Positions 8,278 to 16,487 of a stretch of DNA of 51,081 nucleotides are shown in pieces. The first letter of the stretch is position 1, and each line of letters starts with the position of its first letter. The position numbers were made by a program, and so were the translations under genes. The stretch is from assembly GCA_014804785.1 (NCBI GenBank), contig JAAUZD010000027.1, positions 4,527 through 55,607 of the forward strand. The letters are read 5' to 3'. The notes under the pieces were generated by a model, which worked only from the letters and a program-made list of their open reading frames with translations, did no database searches and had not been told where the DNA came from. This DNA comes from Lachnospiraceae bacterium. Its GTDB lineage: Bacteria > Bacillota > Clostridia > Lachnospirales > Lachnospiraceae.

Positions 8278-8934
8278 ATGAACCGGAATTATGCAAAGGA
8301 ACTGGACCGGATACTGGAAAACAAAGAAAATAAAGGGAAACGTCTATTCCTGCACAGTTGCTGCGCTCCCTGCAGCAGCTATGTGCTGGAATATCTGAAA
8401 GCCTTTTTCCGGATCACGGTATTTTATTATAATCCTAATATTACTATGGAAGAAGAATATCAAAAGAGGGTGGCAGAGCAGAAACGCCTGATTGCCGAAT
8501 TTAATAGGCAGTTAGAACAGGGCAAAGCCCCGGACGCTTATCCGATTGAAGTCATAGAGGGCGATTATTCAAAAGCCCTCTTTTTTGACAGCGTAAAAGG
8601 ATTAGAAAACTGTAAGGAAGGCGGTGAGAGGTGCTTTGTCTGCTATGAACTCCGCCTTAGGGAAACTGCCAGATGGGCAAAAGATGTCCATGCTGACTAC
8701 TTCACAACAACCCTCACCATCAGTCCTCTGAAAAATGCATTTAAAATCAACGAGCTAGGTGAACGCCTTGCAGCGGAGTATGATATTCCTTTTCTTCCCT
8801 CCGATTTCAAGAAGAAAAATGGTTATAAGCGTTCCATAGAACTTTCAAAAGAGTACAATTTGTACCGCCAGAACTATTGTGGGTGCATTTTTTCTAAGGC
8901 GGAGAGGGAAAAGGAACAGGAAAACATCTTGTAA
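8278..8934 (+). CDS. queH: Epoxyqueuosine reductase QueH
   Basis: A 218-residue QueH/DUF208 protein that reduces epoxyqueuosine to queuosine in tRNA, the non-cobalamin alternative to QueG. Key features are the N-terminal HSCCAPCSSYV motif (Cys28, Cys29), a central CFVCYELRL pair, FTTTLTISPLKN, and the C-terminal NYCGCIFS Cys pair; these cysteines bind the iron-sulfur cluster and a second metal site. The length is typical. A weak GGAG precedes the ATG at a long distance, so translation may be coupled to purA. No other queuosine gene is in the window. Confidence 0.93.
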   Translation: MNRNYAKELDRILENKENKGKRLFLHSCCAPCSSYVLEYLKAFFRITVFYYNPNITMEEEYQKRVAEQKRLIAEFNRQLEQGKAPDAYPIEVIEGDYSKALFFDSVKGLENCKEGGERCFVCYELRLRETARWAKDVHADYFTTTLTISPLKNAFKINELGERLAAEYDIPFLPSDFKKKNGYKRSIELSKEYNLYRQNYCGCIFSKAEREKEQENIL

Positions 8935-9034
8935 TGGTCCTTTTTCAGAAATGCTACGAAAAGTAACATAAAAATATCAAATGTCATTTGCTTCGTCCTA
9001 AAAAAAATGTTGCGGAAATTCGAGGCTAGAAAGA

Positions 9035-9063
9035 TTGCGTAAAGACAGTTTTTGTTGTATGAT
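9035..9063 (+). promoter_or_regulatory. Sigma-A type promoter for the GGDEF regulator
   Basis: TTGCGT and TATGAT are spaced by 17 bases, about 87 bases before the start codon. No terminator is evident after queH. Confidence 0.5.
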
Positions 9064-9149
9064 TTATAAACATGATATGGAATGGCAATGTCTGGTCAAT
9101 AACATAGGGAGAGCTATGTTGTAATACAACGTGGAAAAGGAATCTTGAT

Positions 9150-10067
9150 ATGGAAAAAATACTGATTGTCGATGATAGCCGTTTGCAGGCGATGCAGTTA
9201 AAGACTATTTTGGATGATGTGTATGACGTTACGATTGCGCAGACGGCGAAGGAGGGCCTGCAACTCACAAAAATTGGAGGATTTTCCCTCATTCTGCTAG
9301 ATGTGGTAATGCCGGGGATGGATGGATTTACTCTGTTGAAGAAATTGCAGGAGGAGATCATTACGCAAAGTGTTCCGGTCATTTTGATTACCAGCCTTTC
9401 CGATGTCGCCCATGAACAGCAAGGACTGGTATTAGGGGCAGTGGATTATATTACAAAGCCGTTTGAACCCCTGATTGTAAAGGCCAGGGTTAATACGCAT
9501 ATCAAACTGTACAACTATCGCAGGCAGGTCGAGGAGCAATCCATGATCGATCAGTTGACTGGCGTTGCCAACCGGCGCAGCTATGAGCGTCACAGCGCAG
9601 TTAAATGGAATGAAGCGTTCCGGCTGCAAGTTCCTTTTTCCATCGGAATGCTTGATATTGACAACTTCAAAAAGTATAACGATACGTTTGGACATCCCGC
9701 TGGAGATAAGGTAATCGCTTCCGTGGCAAAAACGGTATCTTCTTATTTCCGTTGGAGTACAGATTTTTTTGCCCGTTATGGTGGCGAGGAATTTGTGGTG
9801 CTTTCTATGGGAGAACCGGCGCAAAAGATGTTTAAGCATTTAAAAAAAGTCCGGCAGGGCATAGAGGATCTTCACATTCCTCATGCTCCATCGGCGGCTC
9901 AATGGGTCACGGTCAGCATTGGAGGCGTTACTGTCGTTCCCAAGGAAGATCAACCTTATGAATTGATGCTGAAAATTGCAGATACTATGCTGTATGACGC
10001 AAAAAGGCATGGACGTAACAGAGTGATATGGGGGGATGAAAACCTTAGGCCCCTCCAGGAAAAATAG
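9150..10067 (+). CDS. Response regulator with GGDEF domain (diguanylate cyclase)
   Basis: A 305-residue protein: an N-terminal receiver (acidic pocket at Asp8/Asp9, phosphoacceptor Asp51 in LLLDVVMPGMDG, Lys in DYITKPFEP), a short linker helix, then a GGDEF domain with DQLTGVANRRSYE, substrate-binding DIDNFKKYNDTFGH and the active-site loop GGEEF at 211-215. It should make cyclic di-GMP on phosphorylation, like PleD/WspR-type enzymes. The inhibitory RxxD site normally just before GGEEF seems displaced: three residues before Asp is Trp, with Arg one position earlier. No kinase gene adjoins it. It is a single-gene unit that may feed the HD-GYP proteins further along. Confidence 0.92.
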   Translation: MEKILIVDDSRLQAMQLKTILDDVYDVTIAQTAKEGLQLTKIGGFSLILLDVVMPGMDGFTLLKKLQEEIITQSVPVILITSLSDVAHEQQGLVLGAVDYITKPFEPLIVKARVNTHIKLYNYRRQVEEQSMIDQLTGVANRRSYERHSAVKWNEAFRLQVPFSIGMLDIDNFKKYNDTFGHPAGDKVIASVAKTVSSYFRWSTDFFARYGGEEFVVLSMGEPAQKMFKHLKKVRQGIEDLHIPHAPSAAQWVTVSIGGVTVVPKEDQPYELMLKIADTMLYDAKRHGRNRVIWGDENLRPLQEK

Positions 10068-10176
10068 AGCTGTATTGTATCGAAGTACCAATAAAGTTTA
10101 GAGTAGCCTTGACCCTTATGATACAATTGATAGGATAATACTACCTGTAAAAAGAACGTTTTATGGAGGAGAGACG

Positions 10177-11943
10177 ATGAAGAAATTTCTGGATTTGATT
10201 TCGGAAGAGATGAAGAATGCATTTGAAGCATCCGGCTACGACAGAGAACTTGGCAAAGTAACCCTGTCCAATCGTCCGGATTTATGTGAATATCAATGTA
10301 ACGGCGCTATGGCGGGAGCAAAATTGTACAAGAAAGCCCCTATCATGATTGCCGGTGATGTGGCAGAAAAATGTAAAGACAGCAATGTTTTCCTAAGCGT
10401 AGAGGCAGTGCCTCCCGGGTTCCTTAATATAAAAGTGAAGGAAAGCTTTGTAACCGACTATCTCACACAAATGAGCAATGCAACTAAATTCGGCTTGGAT
10501 ATGCCCGAAAAACCAAACCGTATCATTGTGGATTACGGCGGACCTAACGTGGCAAAGCCGCTTCATGTGGGACATCTGCGTTCAGGCGTTATAGGTGAGA
10601 GTATCAAGCGGATTGCAAGATATGCGGGACATGAGGTGATTGGAGACATCCACCTGGGAGACTGGGGATTGCAGATGGGACTGATCATCACGGAACTGAA
10701 AGAGCGTCAGCCGGATTTGGTATATTTTGATGATGATTATCAGGGAGAATATCCTAAGGAGGCGCCATTTACTATTTCGGAACTGGAGGAGATTTATCCT
10801 ACTGCCAGCAGCAAATCAAAGGAAGATGCTGCCTATAAAGAGCGCGCCATGGAAGCAACCTTTAAGCTGCAGAGCGGTGTAAGGGGATATCGGGCGCTGT
10901 GGAATCATATCATTGATGTATCGGTAACAGATTTAAAGAGAAATTATCAGAACCTGAATGTAGATTTCGACCTCTGGAAAGGAGAGTCGGACGTGCATGA
11001 TGTGATACCGGGTATGGTAGAGTACATGAAGAAGGAGGGCTACGCTTACATAAGCGATGGCGCTCTTGTGGTGGATGTAAAGGAAGAGACAGATACGAAG
11101 GAAATTCCTCCTTGTATGATTTTGAAATCAGACGGAGCTTCTTTGTACAATACCACGGACTTAGCGACGATTATGGAGAGAATGCGGGAATATCATCCTG
11201 ACAGGCTCATTTATCTTACGGACAAGCGTCAGGAACTTTACTTTGAACAGGTATTCCGCTGTGCAAGGAAGACGAAGCTGGTGGAGCCTGAGACAGAACT
11301 CCTGCATATTGGCTTTGGAACGATGAACGGAAAGGACGGAAAGCCGTTCAAGACCAGAGAAGGCGGTGTGATGCGTCTTGAAAGCTTGATCGAGGAAATC
11401 AATGATGAGATGTACCGGAAGATTACCGACAACCGCCAGGTGGAGGAAGAAGAGGCAAGGCAGACGGCAAAGGTGGTAGCTTTAGCTGCGATCAAATACG
11501 GCGATTTGTCAAATCAGGCATCAAAAGATTATATTTTTGATATTGATAAATTTACCTCCTTTGAGGGAGATACAGGTCCTTATATTTTATATACGATTGT
11601 CAGGATCAAATCTATTTTGAATAAAATCAAAGAGCAGGGCGGGACTATAGAAGGAAACGTCCTTAAGGAGGCATGCAGTGATTCCGAAAAAGCGCTTATG
11701 CTGGAAATCGCAGGATTTAATGCCATGATGGAGTCAGCATATATGGAAACCGCGCCTCATAAAATCTGTGCATATATTTATGAACTTGCCAATGCCTTTA
11801 ACCGTTTTTACCATGAAACCAAAATTGTTGCGCAGGAGGATGCTGGAAAGAAGTCAGGATGGGTGGCGCTTCTTTTACTGACAAGAGACATTTTAGAAAC
11901 ATGTATTGATGTGCTGGGCTTTACCGCACCGGAAAGGATGTGA
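10177..11943 (+). CDS. argS: Arginyl-tRNA synthetase
   Basis: A 588-residue class Ia aminoacyl-tRNA synthetase that charges tRNA-Arg. An N-terminal Arg-specific domain covers about residues 1-90. The catalytic Rossmann fold has the HIGH-type motif as HVGH in VAKPLHVGHLRSGVIG, followed by DIHLGDWGLQMG. The KMSK-equivalent region is FGTMNGKDGKPFKTREGG. The C-terminal DALR anticodon-binding domain ends with FNRFYHETKIV. GGAGGAGAG precedes the ATG. No T-box leader is seen in the ~110 bases upstream. The next gene begins five bases after its stop. Confidence 0.97.
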   Translation: MKKFLDLISEEMKNAFEASGYDRELGKVTLSNRPDLCEYQCNGAMAGAKLYKKAPIMIAGDVAEKCKDSNVFLSVEAVPPGFLNIKVKESFVTDYLTQMSNATKFGLDMPEKPNRIIVDYGGPNVAKPLHVGHLRSGVIGESIKRIARYAGHEVIGDIHLGDWGLQMGLIITELKERQPDLVYFDDDYQGEYPKEAPFTISELEEIYPTASSKSKEDAAYKERAMEATFKLQSGVRGYRALWNHIIDVSVTDLKRNYQNLNVDFDLWKGESDVHDVIPGMVEYMKKEGYAYISDGALVVDVKEETDTKEIPPCMILKSDGASLYNTTDLATIMERMREYHPDRLIYLTDKRQELYFEQVFRCARKTKLVEPETELLHIGFGTMNGKDGKPFKTREGGVMRLESLIEEINDEMYRKITDNRQVEEEEARQTAKVVALAAIKYGDLSNQASKDYIFDIDKFTSFEGDTGPYILYTIVRIKSILNKIKEQGGTIEGNVLKEACSDSEKALMLEIAGFNAMMESAYMETAPHKICAYIYELANAFNRFYHETKIVAQEDAGKKSGWVALLLLTRDILETCIDVLGFTAPERM

Positions 11944-11947
11944 GAAT

Positions 11948-13651
11948 ATGCAGTCAGCGTTAGAATTAAGAAATAAACTAAAAAGTATCGATCATAAAAG
12001 CTACCCCGCCTACAAGGATTTGAGGGGGCAGTATGATTTCAAAGATTATGTACTCTCTATTGACCACGTACAGGGCGACCCGTTTGCGGCGCCCTCCAGA
12101 CTTTCTGTACGGGTGAAAGGAGAAAAGGCAGGCTTTTTGCCTGCTTTTTATGATACCCATGCTAAGAGAATTACCTTGCAGGATCATCTGACAAGATTGT
12201 TTGCAAAAGAAATAAGCAGCGGCAGTTTTCAGGCGAAAGGTTCTGGAAAAAGCGGTCTGCTTGGTGTTTCCAGATGCGGGCAGCAGGTGCTTGAGAGGAC
12301 GGCTCTTAAGGTGGAAAAAGGAAATATCACGCTGCGGTTCGAAGCCGGATTCCCTGCAAATGGCAGAACCATCAACGCAAGGGAACTGGAAAAGATGTTG
12401 TTTGATATTTTGCCCATCTGTGTCAGAAAAAGTCTGTATTATTCCCAGATTGACCAGAATAAATTAAAGCAGGCTATCTGCCTTTGCGAGGATCAGCAGT
12501 ATATCAGGGAAAAACTGCCGGAACTTTCCCTCTGTGCATTTATAGCGGACGGTTCCATTCTTCCAAGAGAAAGCGGCATTTCGGAAAGACCTATGAAAGG
12601 CGCGGTGCCTTTTCAATCACCGGAATCCCTTAAAATCACACTGGATTTGCCGCGCAGAGGAAAAGTGACAGGTATGGGTATTCCCAGAGGAATCACCTTG
12701 TTTGTGGGAGGAGGATATCACGGGAAGTCTACGATTCTGCAGGCGCTTCAAAATGGGGTGTATAATCACATTGGCGGAGATGGAAGAGAACTTGTGATTA
12801 CGGATGATTCGGCAGTCAAGCTCCGGGCGGAGGATGGACGCAGTATTAAAAGTGTGGACATTTCACCTTTTATCAGCAATCTGCCGAATAAAAAAGATAC
12901 TGCCCATTTTTCAACAGAGGATGCCAGCGGAAGTACCTCTCAGGCGGCAAATCTGATGGAAGGTGTGGAGGCGGGAAGCAGCCTGTTCCTCATTGATGAG
13001 GATACCTCGGCTACCAACTTCATGATCCGAGATCAGTTGATGCAGGAGGTTATTTCGGCAGGGGAAGAGCCTATTACGCCCTTTATTTGCCGTGTGAAAA
13101 GTCTTTATCAGGATTTAGGGATTTCTTCTGTGATTGTAGCAGGAAGTTCGGGATCTTATTTTCATGTGGCAGACACGGTCATACAGATGAAAGAATACGT
13201 ACCCTTTGACATTACACAGAAAGCAAAGAAAGCGGCGGAGATTTACCCTGCCATGAATGGGAAGGAAGATCATTTCCCTCCCTATATTAGTGAAAGATGC
13301 CCCCTGCCTGACATGGGACTGAAAAAGGAAGACAGAATCAAGATCAAAGCCATGGGAACCAGTGAACTTATGCTGTCCAAGGAAAGCGTGGAACTGCGGT
13401 ATTTAGAGCAGCTTAAGGACCAGGAGCAGACTGCTGCCCTTGCATGGATTTTAAAATTTGCCGAATGTAAGCTGATGGACGGCAAAAAGAATTTAAAGCA
13501 GATTGGTATGTTTTTGGAAAAGCAGATGGATAGGGACGGGCTGGAAAGCCTTTTTGAGAGGGGAGACGTGTCAGCGGCTCTGGCAAGACCCAGAAAGCAG
13601 GAGATTATGGCATGTATCAACCGTTATCGAAAGTTACATTTTTCCCATTAA
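11948..13651 (+). CDS. Predicted ATPase of the ABC class (COG3044-like)
   Basis: A 567-residue soluble protein of the poorly characterised 'ABC-class predicted ATPase' family. Walker A is GGGYHGKST near residue 255, a signature-like stretch is ASGSTSQAANLM and Walker B is SLFLIDEDTSATNF. The N-terminal half contains the family's GDPFAAPSRLSVRV and the central segment PRRGKVTGMGIPRGITLFVG. The start at 11948 follows AAAGGA at nine bases. It lies five bases after argS and 12 bases before an ABC exporter, so it is in an operon, but it has no membrane segments and is unlikely to be the exporter's own motor. The cellular role is unknown. Confidence 0.85.
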   Translation: MQSALELRNKLKSIDHKSYPAYKDLRGQYDFKDYVLSIDHVQGDPFAAPSRLSVRVKGEKAGFLPAFYDTHAKRITLQDHLTRLFAKEISSGSFQAKGSGKSGLLGVSRCGQQVLERTALKVEKGNITLRFEAGFPANGRTINARELEKMLFDILPICVRKSLYYSQIDQNKLKQAICLCEDQQYIREKLPELSLCAFIADGSILPRESGISERPMKGAVPFQSPESLKITLDLPRRGKVTGMGIPRGITLFVGGGYHGKSTILQALQNGVYNHIGGDGRELVITDDSAVKLRAEDGRSIKSVDISPFISNLPNKKDTAHFSTEDASGSTSQAANLMEGVEAGSSLFLIDEDTSATNFMIRDQLMQEVISAGEEPITPFICRVKSLYQDLGISSVIVAGSSGSYFHVADTVIQMKEYVPFDITQKAKKAAEIYPAMNGKEDHFPPYISERCPLPDMGLKKEDRIKIKAMGTSELMLSKESVELRYLEQLKDQEQTAALAWILKFAECKLMDGKKNLKQIGMFLEKQMDRDGLESLFERGDVSAALARPRKQEIMACINRYRKLHFSH

Positions 13652-13663
13652 CAGAGGTGTGTG

Positions 13664-15394
13664 ATGAGTGAAAATCTGAAGAAAATGCTTAGTTACTATA
13701 AGCCATATCGGAAAATATTCTGGGCGGATATGTTTTTTGCGGCTCTTTCGGCGGCAACTGCTCTTATGATACCCTTGGTGGTCAGATATGTGACTTCTAC
13801 ATTAATTTACCTAAAGGCAGACGAGATTTTGCATCAAATTCTGTACATTGCGGTTTTTCTGCTCGTTTTGCTGGCAATCGACTGTTATAGCAGATTTTTT
13901 ATCGGCAATTACGGACACGTCATGGGAGCAAAGATAGAATATAATATGCGTGCAGAGATTTTCGACCACATGCAGAAGCTGTCATTTTCTTTTTATGATG
14001 ATGCCAAAGTTGGGCAGCTTATGAGTCGTATTACCACGGACTTGTTTGATATCACGGAACTTTTGCATCATGGTCCGGAAAATATTATTTTGTCTGTGCT
14101 GAAGATAGCGGGTGCGTTTGCTATACTTGTTAAAATTAACGGTGCGCTGGCACTTGCCGCTTTTATCGTGCTTCCATTTATGTTTTTGTTTGCATATTTG
14201 CTGAACAGGAAGATGCGCAGGGCGTTCCGCCGTAACCGGGAAAAAATTGCTGAAATCAATGGACAGATTGAAGATAACTTATCGGGAATACGTGTCGTGA
14301 AATCTTTTGCCAACGAAGAAATTGAAAATCAGAAATTCAAGTCCGGAAATGACGGCTTTTTGGCGGCAAAGAAAAGCAGTTACCGTTATATGGGGGGATT
14401 TCAGGCAGGAGTTGGTGTGTTCACTACGATGATACAGGTCAGCGTCATTCTGACGGGCAGTATTCTGATTGCATACAACCGGCTGAATGTCAGTGATTTG
14501 ATTACATTTTTGCTGTACATCGGTGTTTTTACAGACCCTATCCGCACCCTGGTAGATTTTACAGAACAGTTCCAGAACGGATATACCGGTTTTGAGCGGT
14601 TCCGGGAAATCATGAACATCATGCCGGACATTGAAGATGCAGAGGATGCAGTGGAATTGACAGATGTGGAGGGGAATATCTCTTTTGAAGGAGTTTCTTT
14701 TCATTACAAGGAGAATAAAGAATGTGTTTTAAACAATATTAATCTGGAAGTGAAGGCAGGTTCTTACATGGCGCTGGTAGGTTCTTCCGGGGCAGGTAAA
14801 ACTACGCTCTGCTCGCTCATTCCCCGCTTCTATGATGTGACAGGGGGAACCATACGCATCGACGGGAAGGATATCCGCCATGTGACACTGAAAAGCCTCC
14901 GGAGTCAGATTGGAATCGTGCAGCAGGATGTGTATCTGTTCGCAGGGACCATTTACGAGAATATTGCCTACGGAAAACCGGGGGCAAGCCGAGAGGAAGT
15001 CATCGCAGCAGCAAAAAATGCAAATGCCCATGAGTTTATTATGTCCTTCCCGGATGGATATGATACGGATATCGGACAGCGCGGGATCAAACTCTCCGGC
15101 GGGCAGAAACAGCGTCTTTCTATTGCCAGGGTATTTTTAAAGAATCCTCCGATTCTGATTTTTGACGAGGCGACATCGGCGCTGGATAATGAAAGCGAAA
15201 AAGTTGTGCAGGACTCCCTGGAGATACTGGCAAAGAACAGGACGACCTTTGTAATCGCCCACAGACTTACCACGATTCAGAATGCGGAGACGATTCTGGT
15301 ACTGACGGAGAACGGAATCGAGGAGTCAGGAACCCATGAGCAGCTCCTTGAAAAGGGCGGGATTTATGAGAAACTTTATCATATGCATGCTTAA
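13664..15394 (+). CDS. ABC exporter, fused membrane and ATPase domains
   Basis: A 576-residue half-transporter of the MsbA/LmrA/BmrA type. Six transmembrane helices lie in residues ~15-300 and the nucleotide-binding domain in ~335-576. Walker A is GSSGAGKTT, the Q-loop is IGIVQQDVYLFAGTIYEN, the signature is LSGGQKQR, Walker B is ILIFDEATSALD and the H-loop is VIAHRLTT. It should act as a homodimer exporting lipids, drugs or peptides. The ATG at 13664 is used since GAGGTG is correctly spaced; a GTG one codon earlier is also possible. A small hairpin follows but without a clear T-run. Confidence 0.92.
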   Translation: MSENLKKMLSYYKPYRKIFWADMFFAALSAATALMIPLVVRYVTSTLIYLKADEILHQILYIAVFLLVLLAIDCYSRFFIGNYGHVMGAKIEYNMRAEIFDHMQKLSFSFYDDAKVGQLMSRITTDLFDITELLHHGPENIILSVLKIAGAFAILVKINGALALAAFIVLPFMFLFAYLLNRKMRRAFRRNREKIAEINGQIEDNLSGIRVVKSFANEEIENQKFKSGNDGFLAAKKSSYRYMGGFQAGVGVFTTMIQVSVILTGSILIAYNRLNVSDLITFLLYIGVFTDPIRTLVDFTEQFQNGYTGFERFREIMNIMPDIEDAEDAVELTDVEGNISFEGVSFHYKENKECVLNNINLEVKAGSYMALVGSSGAGKTTLCSLIPRFYDVTGGTIRIDGKDIRHVTLKSLRSQIGIVQQDVYLFAGTIYENIAYGKPGASREEVIAAAKNANAHEFIMSFPDGYDTDIGQRGIKLSGGQKQRLSIARVFLKNPPILIFDEATSALDNESEKVVQDSLEILAKNRTTFVIAHRLTTIQNAETILVLTENGIEESGTHEQLLEKGGIYEKLYHMHA

Positions 15395-15399
15395 GGTGT

Positions 15400-15422
15400 A
15401 TTGCTATCTGATAAATAGCAAT
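15400..15422 (+). terminator. Weak hairpin after the ABC exporter gene
   Basis: An 8-bp stem (ATTGCTAT / ATAGCAAT) lies just after the stop codon without a following T-run, so termination is uncertain. Part of it (GCTATCTGATAAA) also occurs inverted at 15683-15695 and directly at 15979-15991, linking it to the hairpin elements nearby. Confidence 0.35.
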
Positions 15423-15480
15423 GCGCCGGAGGCTTTCATATGCCGGCAACCGAAAATATTCTATCTTGATGTTTCTTTTT

Positions 15481-15714
15481 ACGGGGGAGCCATTAGTCCG
15501 CACAGGATAGGTAAATATTCCAACGTCGTCGCGCTCCCGCTCCATAAAAACGTAGCAGTGCTAAGCTCAAAAGGACTTCGCTAAGCACTGACGTTTTTAA
15601 AGGGACTCCTTATGGAATATTTACCTATCCTGTGCTACGTTACTGGTTAACATGCAAAAGTGTAACATAATGTTCACTATTTTTTATCAGATAGCTGAAC
15701 CACAACTCTGGTCA
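15481..15714 (+). repeat. Hairpin-forming element, copy A
   Basis: A ~234 bp segment with a perfect 23-bp inverted repeat (15500-15522 with 15613-15635, beginning GCACAGGATAGG), an internal asymmetric loop, a second 9-bp stem (TAAAAACGT / ACGTTTTTA) and a terminal stem (CAGTGCTAAGC / GCTAAGCACTG, one mismatch). The conserved tail runs to CTCTGGTCA. The same element is present inverted at 15960-16191 on the other side of the tRNA-Leu gene. No coding capacity is credible. It may be a structured RNA, a non-autonomous mobile element or a regulatory hairpin pair. Confidence 0.85.
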
Positions 15715-15745
15715 ATGGATAAAAAGTAGCACAGTGCAATTACGA

Positions 15746-15777
15746 TAAAAAAGAAGCCTCATTGCTAAGGCTTCTTT
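15746..15777 (-). terminator. Terminator of tRNA-Leu
   Basis: On the minus strand a 9-bp stem (AAGAAGCCT / AGGCTTCTT) with an 8-base loop and a T-run lies directly after the tRNA 3' end. Confidence 0.85.
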
Positions 15778-15780
15778 CTA

Positions 15781-15864
15781 TGCAGGAAAAGAGACTTGAA
15801 CTCTCATGGTATTGCTACCACACGGACCTGAACCGTGCGCGTCTGCCAATTCCGCCATTCCTGC
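15781..15864 (-). tRNA. tRNA-Leu (anticodon CAG)
   Basis: The reverse complement folds as a class II tRNA: acceptor arms GCAGGAA / TTTCCTGC, D-loop with AATTGGCAGAC, anticodon stem CACGG / CCGTG around loop TTCAGGT (anticodon CAG, reading CUG), a long variable arm (TGGTAGCAATACCA) and a T-arm with TTCAAGT. The discriminator is A. The 3' CCA is not encoded. Its own terminator follows. Confidence 0.95.
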
Positions 15865-15959
15865 GAACAAATGATATTTTATCTTTTTTTCCTTCTCCTG
15901 TCAACCACTTTATAAAATTTTTTTAAATATCTTTTATCTAGATGTTGTTTTTTACACAC

Positions 15960-16191
15960 TGACCAGAGTTGTGGCTCAGCTATCTGATAAAAAATAGTGA
16001 ACATTACGTTACTTTGCCGACTACCAGTAACGTAGCACAGGATAGGTAAATATTCCATAAGGAGTCCCTTTAAAAACGTCAGCGCTTGACGAGGTTCCTC
16101 ACGAGTCTAGCGTCTGTTACGTTTTTATGGAGCGGGAGCGCGACGACGTTGGAATATTTACCTATCCTGTGCGGACTAATGGTTCCCCCGT
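15960..16191 (-). repeat. Hairpin-forming element, copy B (inverted)
   Basis: The inverted copy of the element at 15481-15714, highly similar over about 232 bp in the flanks, basal 23-bp stem and second stem. The terminal loop differs (16080-16116) yet still pairs imperfectly: AGCGCTTGACGAGG against CCTCACGAGTCTAGCGTCT. The two copies face each other across the tRNA-Leu gene, so the whole 15.48-16.19 kb block is one large inverted repeat. Confidence 0.85.
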
Positions 16192-16487
16192 GAAAAGCAA
16201 GTATTGTTGTACTCACTCCAAACTCAAGCATCATCGGCTTGCGAAATGGAGCATTGTTTGATATATTTATTAAGTAATACAAGTCTATTTTGTTCTAAGG
16301 AGATCTGTTTTGATGAAAAGTCCAACATAAGCAGTACCTTTACCTAATTGTGTAAAGAGAGATTGTACAATCTGTAACATGGACTAAACGAATCTGCACG
16401 TGAAGAGGCAGTTCTTTGGTTTGCCGGCTCACTCATAAATCAAGCGGGCATTTGATTGTACCCAGATTTAGAAAGGACTTTTTATCT
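16192..16487. other. Non-coding stretch before the MFS gene with two palindromes
   Basis: No credible gene is seen. Two inverted repeats lie close together: CTTTAC with GTAAAG (16338-16357) and the perfect 14-bp palindrome AGATTGTACAATCT (16360-16373). Both are about 120 bases before the transporter start and could be a repressor binding site. Confidence 0.4.

Noticed and set aside
10068-10176. T-box riboswitch before argS
   Set aside because: The leader is too short, and no T-box sequence, specifier loop or terminator is seen; only a long-range 8-bp inverted repeat (ATTGTATC / GATACAAT).
15336-16282. Two short frames sharing the peptide SPHRIGKYSNVVALPLHKNV
   Set aside because: The shared peptide comes from translating the two hairpin-element copies; there are no start signals and the structure is in the nucleic acid.
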